Positions 36,001 through 48,000 of a stretch of DNA of 64,000 nucleotides are shown piece after piece. A program made the translations under genes and the position numbers. The stretch comes from Edaphochlamys debaryana (taxonomy: Eukaryota; Chlorophyta; Chlorophyceae; Chlamydomonadales), in assembly GCA_016858145.1 (NCBI GenBank), contig JAEHOE010000052.1, forward strand, positions 676,934 to 740,933. Reading direction: 5' to 3'. Position 1 is the first letter of the stretch, and every line of letters starts with the position of its first letter. The notes below the pieces were generated by a model, which made no database searches, had not been told where the DNA came from, and saw only the letters and a list, made by a program, of their open reading frames with translations.

Positions 36001-39000
36001 GGGCGGGCAGGAAGTTGGGTAGGGGTGGTGGGTGTAGGTGGGGGGCGTAAGGAGTCAGAGGGGGAGGAGGAGCGGGGAGACGCGTGGTGGTGGTGGTGGT
36101 GGGGTGCGAGGGACAAATGATGAACGTGGAACCCACTCCCACAGCACCCTTGAACCAGGCACCCTCTCCCCCAGATCACGCCACCCGTGTGGCCACAAGC
36201 AGCAGGGACCACCCTTCAACCCGCACACACCACTCCCCACCTCCCCCCAACCCACCTGTGTAGTCACAAGCAGCATCAGGCACCACCCTGTCACTCACCC
36301 ACACACACGTGACACACAAGCACCATTCCCCACCTCCCCCCAATCCCCCAAGAGCACTCCACCTGTGTGGCCGCCGGCAGTGCCAGTCCCGGGTCGGGGC
36401 CCAGCGCCGCCGAGGGCAGGCCGCTGACCACCACCACCGCCTGAGGGGAAGGGGGAGGGAGATGGGCAAGCGGGGGGTAGCATGGATAAGTTGCAGATCA
36501 GGATCCAATCTGCGCCGTCCCTGCCGTACACGATCATCACAATCGGCCTTGAGCAGAGCGACGCCACGCCGGGTGATGAGAGAGACCTCCGCCGAGCCCG
36601 CCTCCCTCCGTCAGACCAGCCCCGGATCTAGAATTCATACCCAGATCTGGATTCAATCTCACTACACCCAGATCCGAACCCACCTTGAGCAGGGCGACGC
36701 TTCGGCTGGTAATGGCTGACAGCTCCCCTGAGACGGCCTCCACCACCACCGCGGGGGGCGGCGGGGGGCTGGGGGGCGGGGACAGAACGAAATTGGGCGG
36801 CGGCGGGGGCGAGCGGGGCGGTGGAGAGGGAGGCGGCGGTGGTGGGGAGGGAGGTGGCGGGGAGGGCGGCGGAGGGGAGGGCGGCGGAGGAGAGGGCGGC
36901 GGAGGTGGCGAGGGCGGGAGCGGGGAGGGCGGCGGGGAGGGCGGAGCGGGGGAGGGCGGGTCGGGGCTCGGAGGCAGCGGGCTGGGCGGGGAGGGGCTTG
37001 GGCGGGGAGGGGCTCGGGGGCTGCGGGGATGGGGGCGCCGGGGAGGGAGGCGGAGGCGGGCTTGGTGGCGGGGGGCTGGGTGGGCTGGGGCTGGGCGGGA
37101 GCGGTGACGGCGGAGGCGGGGGGCTGGGTGGTAGCGGCGGCTTCGGGGATGGAGGCGGGTCCGAGACCGGGGCCGAGGGGCTGGGGGGTGGTCCCAGTGG
37201 AGGCTCGAGGGGCGGCCGCGGGGGCAGGGGCGACGGAACGAAAGGGGGCTGAGGGGAGGGGGGCTCGGGACTTGGGGGGGCCGGCTGGCCGGGTGGGAGG
37301 GGAGAGGGCGGCAACGGAGGAGCCGGAGAGGGCGGGGAGGGGTAGCCGGGGGGGCTTGGGACAGGAGGGCTCGGCGGCTGGGGCGATGGCGGCAGAGGGC
37401 TCGGCGGCACAGGGGAGGGCGGCTCCGGGCTTGGGGGCTCGGGGCTTGGGGGCTGAGGTGACGGCGGCTGAGGCGAGGGTGGTTCGGGGCTTGGAGGCTC
37501 CGGCGAAGGGGGTGGCGGTGGGCTCGGCGGCTCGGGCGAGGGCGGAAGAGGTGAAGGGGGAACAGGAGAGGGCGGCTCGGGAGACGGAGGCAGCGGGCTG
37601 GGGGGCAGCGGGGAGGGAGGCTCAGGGCTAGGCGGTTCGGGGCTTGGTGGGATAGGGGACGGCGGCGGGGAGGGGCTGGGCGGCAGCGGCGAGGGCGGCA
37701 GGGGGCTCGGAGGGAGAGGGGAGGGCGGAGGAGGCGGGCTAGGCGGAAGGGGAGAGGGTGGAAGGGGAGAGGGCGGCAGCGGAGGGAAGGGCGATGGGGG
37801 TTCGGGCGAGGGCGGGAGCGGGCTGGGTGGCAGCGGGCTCGGCGGTATGGGCGATGGGGGCGGCTGTGGGCTGGGCGGTGCCGGGGAGGGAGGCGAGGGG
37901 CTGGGAGGGAAGGGCGAGGGCGGTGGGGATGGGCTGGGGGGGCTCGGGCGATGGTGGAAGCGGGCTCGGCGGGAGCGGAGGCGAAGGGGAGGGCGGTGAC
38001 GGGCTGGGCGGAAGAGGGCTGGGGGGGAAGGGCGCTGGGGGGTGGGGACTGGGGGGCGGCGGGCTGGGTGGCAGCGGGGAAGGGGGTGGCGAGGGGCTGG
38101 GCGGTAGGGGAGAGGGAGGCAGGGGGCTCGGCGGGAGTGGGGGACGGTGGGGGAGGAGGGCTTGGGGGCTCGGGCGAGGGTGGGGCGGGGCTGGGAGGTT
38201 GCGGCGGCGAAGGCGAGGGGGGCTCAGGGGATGGCGGCAGAGGGCTGGGGGGCAGGGGTGGAGGCGGGCTGGGCGGCAGCGGGGGCGAAGGAGACGGCGG
38301 TTCAGGGGAAGGAGGTGAGGGGCTGGGTGGGGGAGGGGAGGGGCTGGGTGGCTCTGGGGAGGGGGGCGGCGGTGGGCTGGGCGGCTCCGGCGAGGGCGGG
38401 GGGCGGGCTGGGTGGAAAAGGAGAGGGCGGCTCAGGGCTTGGTGGGAACGGGCTTGGGGGCGGCGGCGAGGGAGGATCGGGAGAGGGCGGCTCGGGGCTT
38501 GGTGGCAAGGGTGAAGGCGGCTCGGGGCTCGGCGGTATGGGGGACGGCGGGGAGGGCTCGGGCGAAGGGGGTGACGGCGGGGAGGGGGGTGGCGAGGCGT
38601 AGGGTATGTGGATGATCGTGTCTCTGACCGCCCAGGCAGCTGCGCGGGAGCATGGCGTCAGGTGGGAAGGGATCGCATGCAAGTTTAATAGTGCATTTTG
38701 TAAGGGCAGGCAGGGACTGCAGAGCAGCAAAACAGGACCTGCCAGAGCAAAGTGTGAGAGCCGTAACATGCTTGGAAGGGCAAATGGAGAGCCGCAAGAC
38801 AGGAATATCTGCACTATCTGGACTCTAGCCCTGGCCTTGAGCAGACACGCACCCTCTCAAGAGCCCCAACCCAAGCCAAGCCCAACTCCCGCCCGCCCCG
38901 CTCACCTCGGCGACACACGAACGGCCGTGCATCACCGCAGCCCACCGCACTCCACGACCCACTCCCGAGTGACACCACCGCACACGCCCCCGCCCGACTG

Positions 39001-42000
39001 GCAGGCTCGCCCTCCGCCCACGCACTCCACAGCACCGACCCTCCGCCGCCGCCGCCGCCGCTGCCGCCGCCGACCCGGGGGTCGTCCCAGGCCCACTCGC
39101 TCCCGCCCAGGCCCAGGCCCAGCCAGACGGCGGTCGCATTGGTAATGCCGCCGCCGCCGGCGCCGTCGAGGGAGGGCGCGAGGGCGGTTGCGGCAGGCAG
39201 CAGCGCAGCCGCGGCGGCGCGGAGGTCGGCGGGGCCGGTGCCGTACAGCAGGCGGCCGCCGGCGGCGGCGCAGGTGGCGGCGGCGGCGGAGCGGTTGGCG
39301 GCGGCGGCGAAGAGCATGAGCTGTTCGGCTCCCAGGGCCGCCGTGAAGGCGGGGCGCAGCGCGGCGGGTAGGTCTGCGGGATCGAGGAATTAAAACATGT
39401 GAGGCGTCGGTTGGATAGATTAAAAACGGCGGCCCTCGCCCTCGCGCCCACGCCGGTCCCTTCCTGCTGAACCAAGCCTGGAGCGCAACCCAGATCGCTT
39501 GCCCTCGTCCTTGGAACACCGTTGCACGATTCCCTCCCGGCCCGCTCCACCCCTCCTTCCCCCACGCACCTCGCTGGCACAGCACCGGCAGCCAAGCACC
39601 GGCAGCCCCCTCACAGAAGGCCACAGCATGGCACCCCTCCCCCCCACACCACACACCTGCCCACGCCCCCCCTAGTCACCGCGCCCACGCTTTCCCGGCC
39701 TTTACACGAGCAGCCCCGAACACACACACACGCCCCGCCCCCGTACCTCGCTGGCACAGCACCGGCAGTGCCGTGTCGCAGCTCCGAGCCACCCCCGCCC
39801 CGGGGACCTCGCCGCCCGGGCCCCAGCCGCCCCACATAGCACTGCAACTCGAAGCGCCGTCACCGCCGCCGCTAGCAACCCAGAAGGCGGCGCCGCTGAG
39901 GGTCCGCGCCCCCAGTCTGACCAGTGCCGCCAGGGCGGCGGCGCCGTCGGCGGCGGCGGCGGCGGCGCTGGCGTTGGCGGGCGCGGCGCCGAGCAGGGCG
40001 GCGCAGCGGGCCGCGGCCGAGGCGTACGGCAGGGCTGGGTACGGCAGTCCGATGTACTGCGTCGTGCCGACCTGTACGTACGTACATGCGGGGTGAAAAG
40101 GCAAAGCAACATACGGGACCGGTATGGATGGCCACGGAGTGCGTGCTGCGCTCATGCCCGTGCTGTGCCCCCCGCCATGCTGTGCTCCCGACCGTGCCGT
40201 GCCATGCTGTGCATGGTGCCCCGTACACCGTACGCCGTACACCGTACTCACCTCCGTGGCGTACCCGATCTCCATGTCTGACGAGGCTGCCGGGGTGGGA
40301 GGAATGGTGGAGGGTTAGGGCTCAAGTCGTGGCCACCTGGCACGGGGTAGGCGCAAGCATGCGCTTGATGGGTCTGATGGAGCCAAGCCTGCCGGTCCCA
40401 GGATCGCCCAGATCGGCCGTACCGCCGTACGCACCTTTCTTCCTGCACACGTACGGCAGCTGCGCCGTACTGTCCACCGGCCGCCACAGCGCCGAGCCGT
40501 TCGTACTGCCGTTGCCGGCCGCCTCCGCCGCCACGCCCAGCCCGGCGGCGGCGGCGGGCAGTGCCCCCGGGGCCCAGGCCGCGAAGGCGGCGGCGGGGGC
40601 GCCGGAGCCGTCCACTCGGGAGTCCCATGCCAGAGCTGACAGGGGGTCAGCGGAGGTGCCTGGGGTGCGGTGAGGAGACGGTTCTCTTGTAAGCCATGGG
40701 GACAAACATGGGGAGAGGACAGGGGTAATGGGGGGGTCCCTGGACAGGGCCGACGAAGGGGTCAGTCCAGTTTCGGAGGTGCCTGCGGTGCGGTGCGGTG
40801 CGGTGCGGTGCGGAGTGAGTTCTCTTGCAAGGATGACGTGAGGTGCGGCGCTCCCATGCGTCACGCTTGCAAGATGATCCCAGGAACGCAGCGCCTGCAT
40901 AGCGTTCCTCCCTGTCTTTTTCCTTCTCCGTCACCTTTGGTGGTGGCTCCCAGCCAGAAGCGGGGCGACAGGGCGTCCGCCACGGCGGCGGCGGCGGCGG
41001 GGGAGGAGGCGGTGAACAGCGTGCCTGAGGGGGGGGGGGAGGATGGGGGTTCAGAGAAGAGGGCAGGCGGGCCTATCACACCAATTCCTTACACCCATCC
41101 CATGGGAATCCAATTTGCCTCGTCACAAGCGCCGCACATCCCCACCGCCGGCTGCCACCAGACACCAATCCGCCCCGTACGAACTCACCCGCATGCTCCC
41201 GGCGGCACGTACGGCCCGCGCTGGCCGCATCTGCCGTACTGCCGTACACCCACAGGTGGCGGCCGTCGAGGGACGAGAGGGTGGCGGCGCGGGCGGGGCC
41301 GGGCTCTGCGAGTGCGGCGGAGGCGGGGGAGGGGACTGCGGGCGGGCGGGGAGGGGTTGGGGGGGTATTGACGGGGCATTGAGCGAGGGGCGAAGGTGCT
41401 GGGGGCGAGCACGGCGCAGGGCCTGGGGGCTTTGAGAGCGCACGCACGTCTAAGGCTGTTCGCCAGCCCGCCTGGACCGGATCCACACCAGTACTCAGGC
41501 TCTCACGCAGGATCCAGATCCACACTAGACCTCTCGCCCAGCCCACGGCCCTGCCCCCAAACACAACGGCACAAGGAACCCAACCCAGATCAACCTCCGC
41601 ACCCATGCCTACCAATTCCTGCCCGACACCCAGACCCCCGCCCCCCTCCCCGACCCACATCGGCACACAAAGTCCAGCCGCGCGCCGCAGTGCCGCCGCT
41701 CCAGCCGTAACGCCAGCGAGAAGTTGGCGGAAGCTGACGCGGCGGCGAACAGCGCGCCCTGCGGCCCGCCGGAAGCCACGCGAAGCTGCCGCCGGCGCTG
41801 AGTCAGCTCTGCCAGCAGGGACAGCAGCCGGCGCCCGGACTGCGAGGTGGGTTGGGGCAGGAGAGGAGGGGGGGGGGTTCAAGGGTGGAAGACGGGTGCG
41901 GACGGGATAGGAAGGGTACGGAGGCGGGCAAGCAGTTGCCAACTGCCAGCCTTGACCTATCACCCATTCCAAGATACCCAACCTCCATGCAAACGACTGA

Positions 42001-45000
42001 CCCCGGAGGGGGGCGCAGGCGCCCCCGGCGGGCTGGGCGGGGATGGGAATGCGGGCGGGCTGGGTGGGAGTGGGACTCCCGGAGGGCTGGGCGGGAGCGG
42101 GAGGGCCGGCGGGCTGGGCGGGGCCGGCGGGGAGGGAGGGCCGGGAGGGGTGGGTGGGGTGGGTGGGGGCGGGAAACCAGGGGGGCTGGGTGGGGGCGGG
42201 AGGCCAGGGGGGCTGGGTGGGGTGGGTGGGGGCGGGAAACCAGGGAGGCTGGGAGGGGCCGGCGGGGAGGCAGGGCTGGGAGGGGTGGGTGGGGTGGGTG
42301 GGGGGCGGGAAACCAGGGGGGCTGGGTGGGGGCGGGAGGCCAGGGGGGCTGGGTGGGGTGGGTGGGGGCGGGAAACCAGGGGGGCTGGGAGGGGCCGGCG
42401 GGGAGGGAGGGCTGGGAGGGGTGGGTGGGGGCGGGAGGGCCGGCAGGCTTGGTGGGGGGAGCGGTGAGGATGGGGGACTGGGCAGAGGAGGGCTCGGAGG
42501 CGGCAGATTGGGAGGGCTGGGCGGCGGCAGGCTCGGCGGGCTGGGGGGTGGGGCGAGAGGGGGGCTCGGCGGCGGGAGGCTCGGGGGCGGGGGGGGCGGG
42601 AGATTTGGTGGGCTGGACGGAGGGGTGGGGGGGTGGGGGACCCGGCGGGTCGGGGCTCGGGGGTGAGGGGTATGAGGGCGGGGGGCTTGGCGGGTCCGGT
42701 GAAGGGGGGTGCTGGCGAAGGAGGGGACGGGGAAGGGGGGTGGCGGGCTTGGGGGCAGGGGCGAAGGAGGGTCGGGAGAGGGCGGCGGGGGGCTGGGCGG
42801 GCGAGGAGATGGGGGGAAGGGCGATGGCGGAGACGGTGACGGCGGGGCCGGGCTTGGGGGCAGCGGAGGGGAGGGGGAGGGGGGCAGGGGGCTGGGCGGG
42901 GACGGGGAGGGTGGGGAGGGCGGGGGTGGGCGGGGCGGGGCGGGAGGGTCCGGGGAGGGCGGGGGCGGGCTCGGGGGTAGCGGGGGTGCCGGCGAGGGCG
43001 GGGGCGGGCTCGGGGGTAGCGGAGGTGCCGGCGAGGGCGGGGGCGGGCTGGGTGGAGATGGGGGCGCGGGGGAGGGAGGATCGGGGCTGGGAGGAGAGGG
43101 CGGGTTGGGAGGCCCGGGCGGCGGGGTGGGAGGCGCGGGGGGGGGGTGGCGGGGGGGTCGGCGGGAGAGGGGGCGGGGTTGGGGGAAGGGGCGGTGGTAG
43201 GGGCGGGGGAGAGGGTGGCCTCGGGCTAGGAGGCGAGGGTGGTGGTGGGGAGGGAGGCAACGGTGGGGAGGGGGGAGGGGTGGGTGGCGAGGGTGGCCGT
43301 GGGGACGGGGGTGACGGACTTGGGGGCCGTGGGGGCGGCTGCGGAGAGGGGGGCAACGGCGGCGGGCTGGGCGGCCGCGGGGAGGGCGGTTCCGGACTGG
43401 GCGGAAGCGGGGGTGAGGGGGGTGGAGGTGGTGGGCTGGGCGGCTTTGGGGGCGATGGGGACGGCGGGAAGGGGCTTGGGGGCTTTGGAGGGCTGGGCGG
43501 TGGGGCTGGGGGCCGGGGTGAGGGTGGCGAAGGGCTGGGTGGTCGAGGGGGCCTGCGAAGCAAATCGAGGGGCAAGCAAAGAACAGTGGGCGCGTTAGTA
43601 AAGGCCTGGTGTAGCGAACAAGCGGACCCCGGGTTCGCGCACACCGGAGGGATCAGACGCTGACAGCGATTCCGAACACCGGACTCCGGACACGCTCCGG
43701 AACTTCAGACACGCGGGAAGCTCCTATGTGGACCTCCACCCATGGCACACCAGGTACCGGACACGCCTCGGCACCGGAAACCGCACACATGCCTGAGAAC
43801 GACAACCGGAAACGCAGGGCACAACTCTGCTGCCGTACTCACAGAGGGCTGGGCGGCAGCGGCGAGGGCGGGCTGGGAGGGTCAGGCGAGGGAGGAGGAG
43901 GCGAGGGCGGGTGGGGGCTGGGGGGTTCCGGGCTTGGGGGTAGAGGGGACGGGGGCGGCGAGGGGCTTGGAGGAGAAGGGGACGGAGGAGCGGGGGGAGG
44001 GCGGGCTTGGGCTGGGGGGGAGCGGGGGTTCCGGCGAAGGGGGCTCGGGAGAGGGCGGCGAGGGGCTCGGGGGGAGGGGAGGCTCAGGGCTGGGCGGTGT
44101 TGGGGAGGGTGGGGAGGGGCCGGGGGGAAGGGGCGAGGGCGGCGGCGGGCTTAGGGGTAACGGCGAGGGAGGAGGAGGCGAGGGCGGGCGGGGAGCAGGA
44201 GGGGCTGGGCTAGGCGGAGGGGGCGGGGGCCTGGGCGGGGCAGGCGACGGAGGGGAGGGGCTGGGCGGCGAGGGGCTAGGGGGCTGGGGCCTCGGAGGGG
44301 CTGGGGAGGGGGGCGTGGGGCTGGGAGGGACGGGGCTGGGGGGCGAGGGCGAAGGCGGGCGGGGGCTGGGCGGGGGCGGGCGGGGCGAGGGCGGGGAGGG
44401 CGAGGGGGGCTCCGGAGAGGGCGGGGGCGGCGGGGCCGGGGGGCTCGGCGGCGGGGGCGAGGGCGGCCGGGGCGGAGGGGGCGGGTAGCTCTGGCACCTC
44501 ACTCCCACGTCCTGTGGTTCAGGCAGGCATTGACAGAGGCTTAAACCCTTGCAGCCCAAGCTACACCCGTCCAAAGCGCCTCAACCGTGCCCTCGACCGC
44601 CACCCTCCCACCCCCCCTCTCACCCCCGCCCCCCCCTTTCCCCACCCCCCACCCCACACCTCGACGTGTGTGCAGTCGTTGACGCCCCACGCGGGCCCCC
44701 CGCAGTCCGCCAGCCGCTCCTCCCCCCCCGAGCAGAGCACTCCGTCCCGCCAGATGGGGCCGGAGCCCTGCCCGAAGTAGGAGCCTGGGGGTGGGGTGGG
44801 GTGGGCAGAGGGAGAAAAGGGGGCATTTTGTTGAGGTTCAAGGGGGTGTGGGGTCGCCCCGCTCAGCGCCAAACACCCCCCCACTTCACACCACTGGTTA
44901 GCTCCCTCCCCCTTGCCCCAACCCCCCCTCCCCCTACACACAACCTCCACTCACGTGCCATGACCTGTGCCCCCTCCGCGGGCAGCCCCAGCTGCCGACA

Positions 45001-48000
45001 CACCACCGTTGCGGCGGAGGTGCCGAAGCCGTCTGAGGGGGGATTGGGTGAGGGGAAGGAAAGGGGTGTGTGTGATGGCTCGTCAAGCGCACCCTCAGGC
45101 CGGTGCCCACGCTCCCTCACCGCTTGACTGCCCGGCATCCTTCTCAACAACCCCGCACCCACACACACACCCAGCCACCCACCCGCACGCACGCCTCGCA
45201 TCAGCTCCTCGCACAGTCAGACACTCTGCTTGCAAGCAGCCCCTGAGCACCCCCTCCGGTTAATGCGCTGTCCCCAACTCTTCCCAAAACCCACCTCCCT
45301 TACCGCCCCCCCTTCAAGCCCTCAAGCCCCCCATGACACCCCTGCTTGGCTCACCATCGCACACGGTCCCCCAGGCCCCGTTGAAGTACACCTCCACACG
45401 CCCCTCGGCGTTGTGGGCCCCGCCCACCAGCCGTACTTGAGTTGGGGGGGAGAGGCGGGGAAGGGGGGGGGAGGGAGTCAGGGCAGGGTGCAGTTCAAGA
45501 GGCACAACGGAAGGCACATGACACGTCTTCACACCACAGCCCACAATCACACGGCAAAGACCCCGGGCATCACATGTACGACATGTACGACATGTACGGA
45601 AGGTTCCAAGACGGTATGTCCGCACGCTAGATCCAAGTGCCCACGGTTGCGCTTCGGTTTGCATGGTGCACAGCAGTACAGCGCATTCCCACATGGACAA
45701 GTGCAATGCCGTGCTTACGGTTGTACTGAAAGTCTCCGGGGGAGGGCGGGGGGAAGGGCGGGGGTGAGGGCGCAGGCGGGGGCGGCGAGGGGGGAGGGGG
45801 GCGGAGAGGGCGAGGGGGGCGAGGGCGAGGGCGGGAACGGGGAGGGCGGCTTGGGGCTGGGCGGCGGCGGCAGCGGCGGCCGAGGGCTCGGCGGCGAGGG
45901 CGACGGCGGCATCGGAGGGTCAAACTTGTCCGGCGGCGGCGCGGGCGGCGGCGCCGGCGGCGGCGGGCTGGGTGGCGGCGGCGCCGGGGGGGCGGGCGGG
46001 GGCGGCGGCGGCGGGGGTGAGGGCGGCGGCGAGGGCGGCGAAGGGGAGGGCGGCAAGGGGGAGGGCGGCGAGGGGGGTACGGACCAGGCCCGGCTGAAGC
46101 GGAGGGCGAAGCAGCGCTCCTCGCTCGAGGCATTGACGCTGCGGGGTGGGGGTGGGGGTGGGGGAGGGGGGGGGGATGGAACGGAGATCCTTAGTTAGTT
46201 GTATCAATAAAGTCGAGCATCTGACGGACGTCAAGCTGGTGCGAAACGGCGTATGGTACGGAGCGTAGTCATGCTGTCGTACGCCCGCTCACCTGCCGTA
46301 CGGCCAGGCCGAAGACTGCAGGGCGTCGAGCAGGGAGTAGTAGCCTGTGTGGGGGGGTTGAGGGGGGATAAGGGGTGGCCTTCAGTTGTGGTTCAAGCCT
46401 GCAGAGTTGATTCTCTTTCCGAGGGGCCTACGCAACCACCTGACCCTGGCACCCGCACAAGCACCGACTCCACCCGTGTCGACAGCGCCAACCTCCCTGT
46501 GCGCCCGGCTTCTCCTCTCCTCTCTCTCCCCTCCCTCCCCCCCCCCCAGGCACCCACCTCCCGAGGTGCTGCCCCCCGCGTCCTCCTCCCCCAGCCACTG
46601 CGCCACCCCCACGGGGCCCCCCAGCAAGGCGTGCAGGCCCAGCCACAGAGCGCCCTCCTCCGGCCCCCCTCCCCCGGAGCCGTCAAGGAGGGTCAGCAGC
46701 GCGTCAGCCAGGTCCTCCAGCCTGGAAGGGGGTAGGGGGGGGATGCATTAGTAAGGGCACATGTACGACATATGGTTTTGAAGTGTCAGCAGCGCGTCAG
46801 CCAGGTCCTCCAGTCTGGAAGGGGGGGTAGGGTTGCACTGTGTAACACATACGGTGGAAAGTAAGGGCCCGTTAGGCCCGTCGAGTGCTACACAGTAATA
46901 CATAGCACCGGAGGTGGACATAGCGACCAGTAAGGGCACGTGTACGGCATGTACGGCATGCACGCCTCCAGCCCAGGGGGGCACGCGCAGTGGCAAGCGC
47001 TCAGGACATTGGGACACATGGTCGAGGTCCTCCAGACCTCTGTTGGATGCTGGGAAGCACAAGAGGCAAGCGGGACAGCCGATACTGGCTTGGGATAATA
47101 GGTGGATGAGGGTAACACCCCACGGGGAACTACTCACTCCTCGTCTCCAGCCAGTGTGAGCAGCTCCCCTCCGGCGGCGGCACAGGTGGCGGCAGCGCCG
47201 TCGAAAGGGGCAGCGGCAGCGGCGGCGGCGGCAGGGTTGGGCGTGGCGGAGGAGGCGGCCGAGGTGGTGGCGGCGGCGGCCGTGGCGGCGGCGGCGGCGG
47301 CGGCGACCGAGGGGCGGACCAGCGCGGCCGTCGCGGCGCCCAAGGGCGCGGCGGTGGTGCCGCTCGAGGGCAGGGACTGGCCGGGAGACATGGGGGGTTG
47401 GGTATTGCAGGTCGGTTGGTGAGGGGGTGAGGGGGCAACGGCTCAGCGCCTGGGTACAATACCCCCCACTTTGTTTCTGGAGGGCCCCGCAGGCCCCCTC
47501 ACATCCACCCGCCCTGCCCCCCCCCCTTAAGCCCTCAAGCCCCCGCACCTGCAGCAGCGACCGAGGGCCCCGCAGGCCCCCGCCCCGCGCGCACGCAAAG
47601 CCGTAATCTGGCCCGAAGGCCCCGCAGTCCCCCCCCACGGGGGAGGCGGCGGCGCCCGAGGTGGCGGTGGTGCCGGCTCCCGCGCCCGCGGCTCCGCCCC
47701 CCGCGAGTGTCCAGAAGGCGGCGGAGGAGAGGGAGACGTTGAAGAGGGCCTGAGCGTGGGGGGGGTCAAGAAGGGGAGAGCGGATGGAGGGGGAGAGGGA
47801 GAGGGTGAGGGAGGCAGTGAACAGGGCCTGAGAGGGAAGAAAGGTTGCAGCGTTGGCTAGGAAATGGTTCGGAGCACGGAGCGGTGCAGCTTCCGCCCCC
47901 GCCCCTAAGCCTTGTTTACGAAACCTCCGAAGGCCCCCAGACCCCGCTCGCGTTGAAGGAGGATGGAGGAGCGATGGCCCCTGGGCCCGCCTTGAGACCC

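Noticed and set aside
36685..44488. Plus-strand Gly-rich open frames opposite the Pro-rich exons
   Set aside because: Gly-Gly-rich frames are the automatic complement of (PPSP)n. The minus strand has flanking SRCR and lectin exons in frame.
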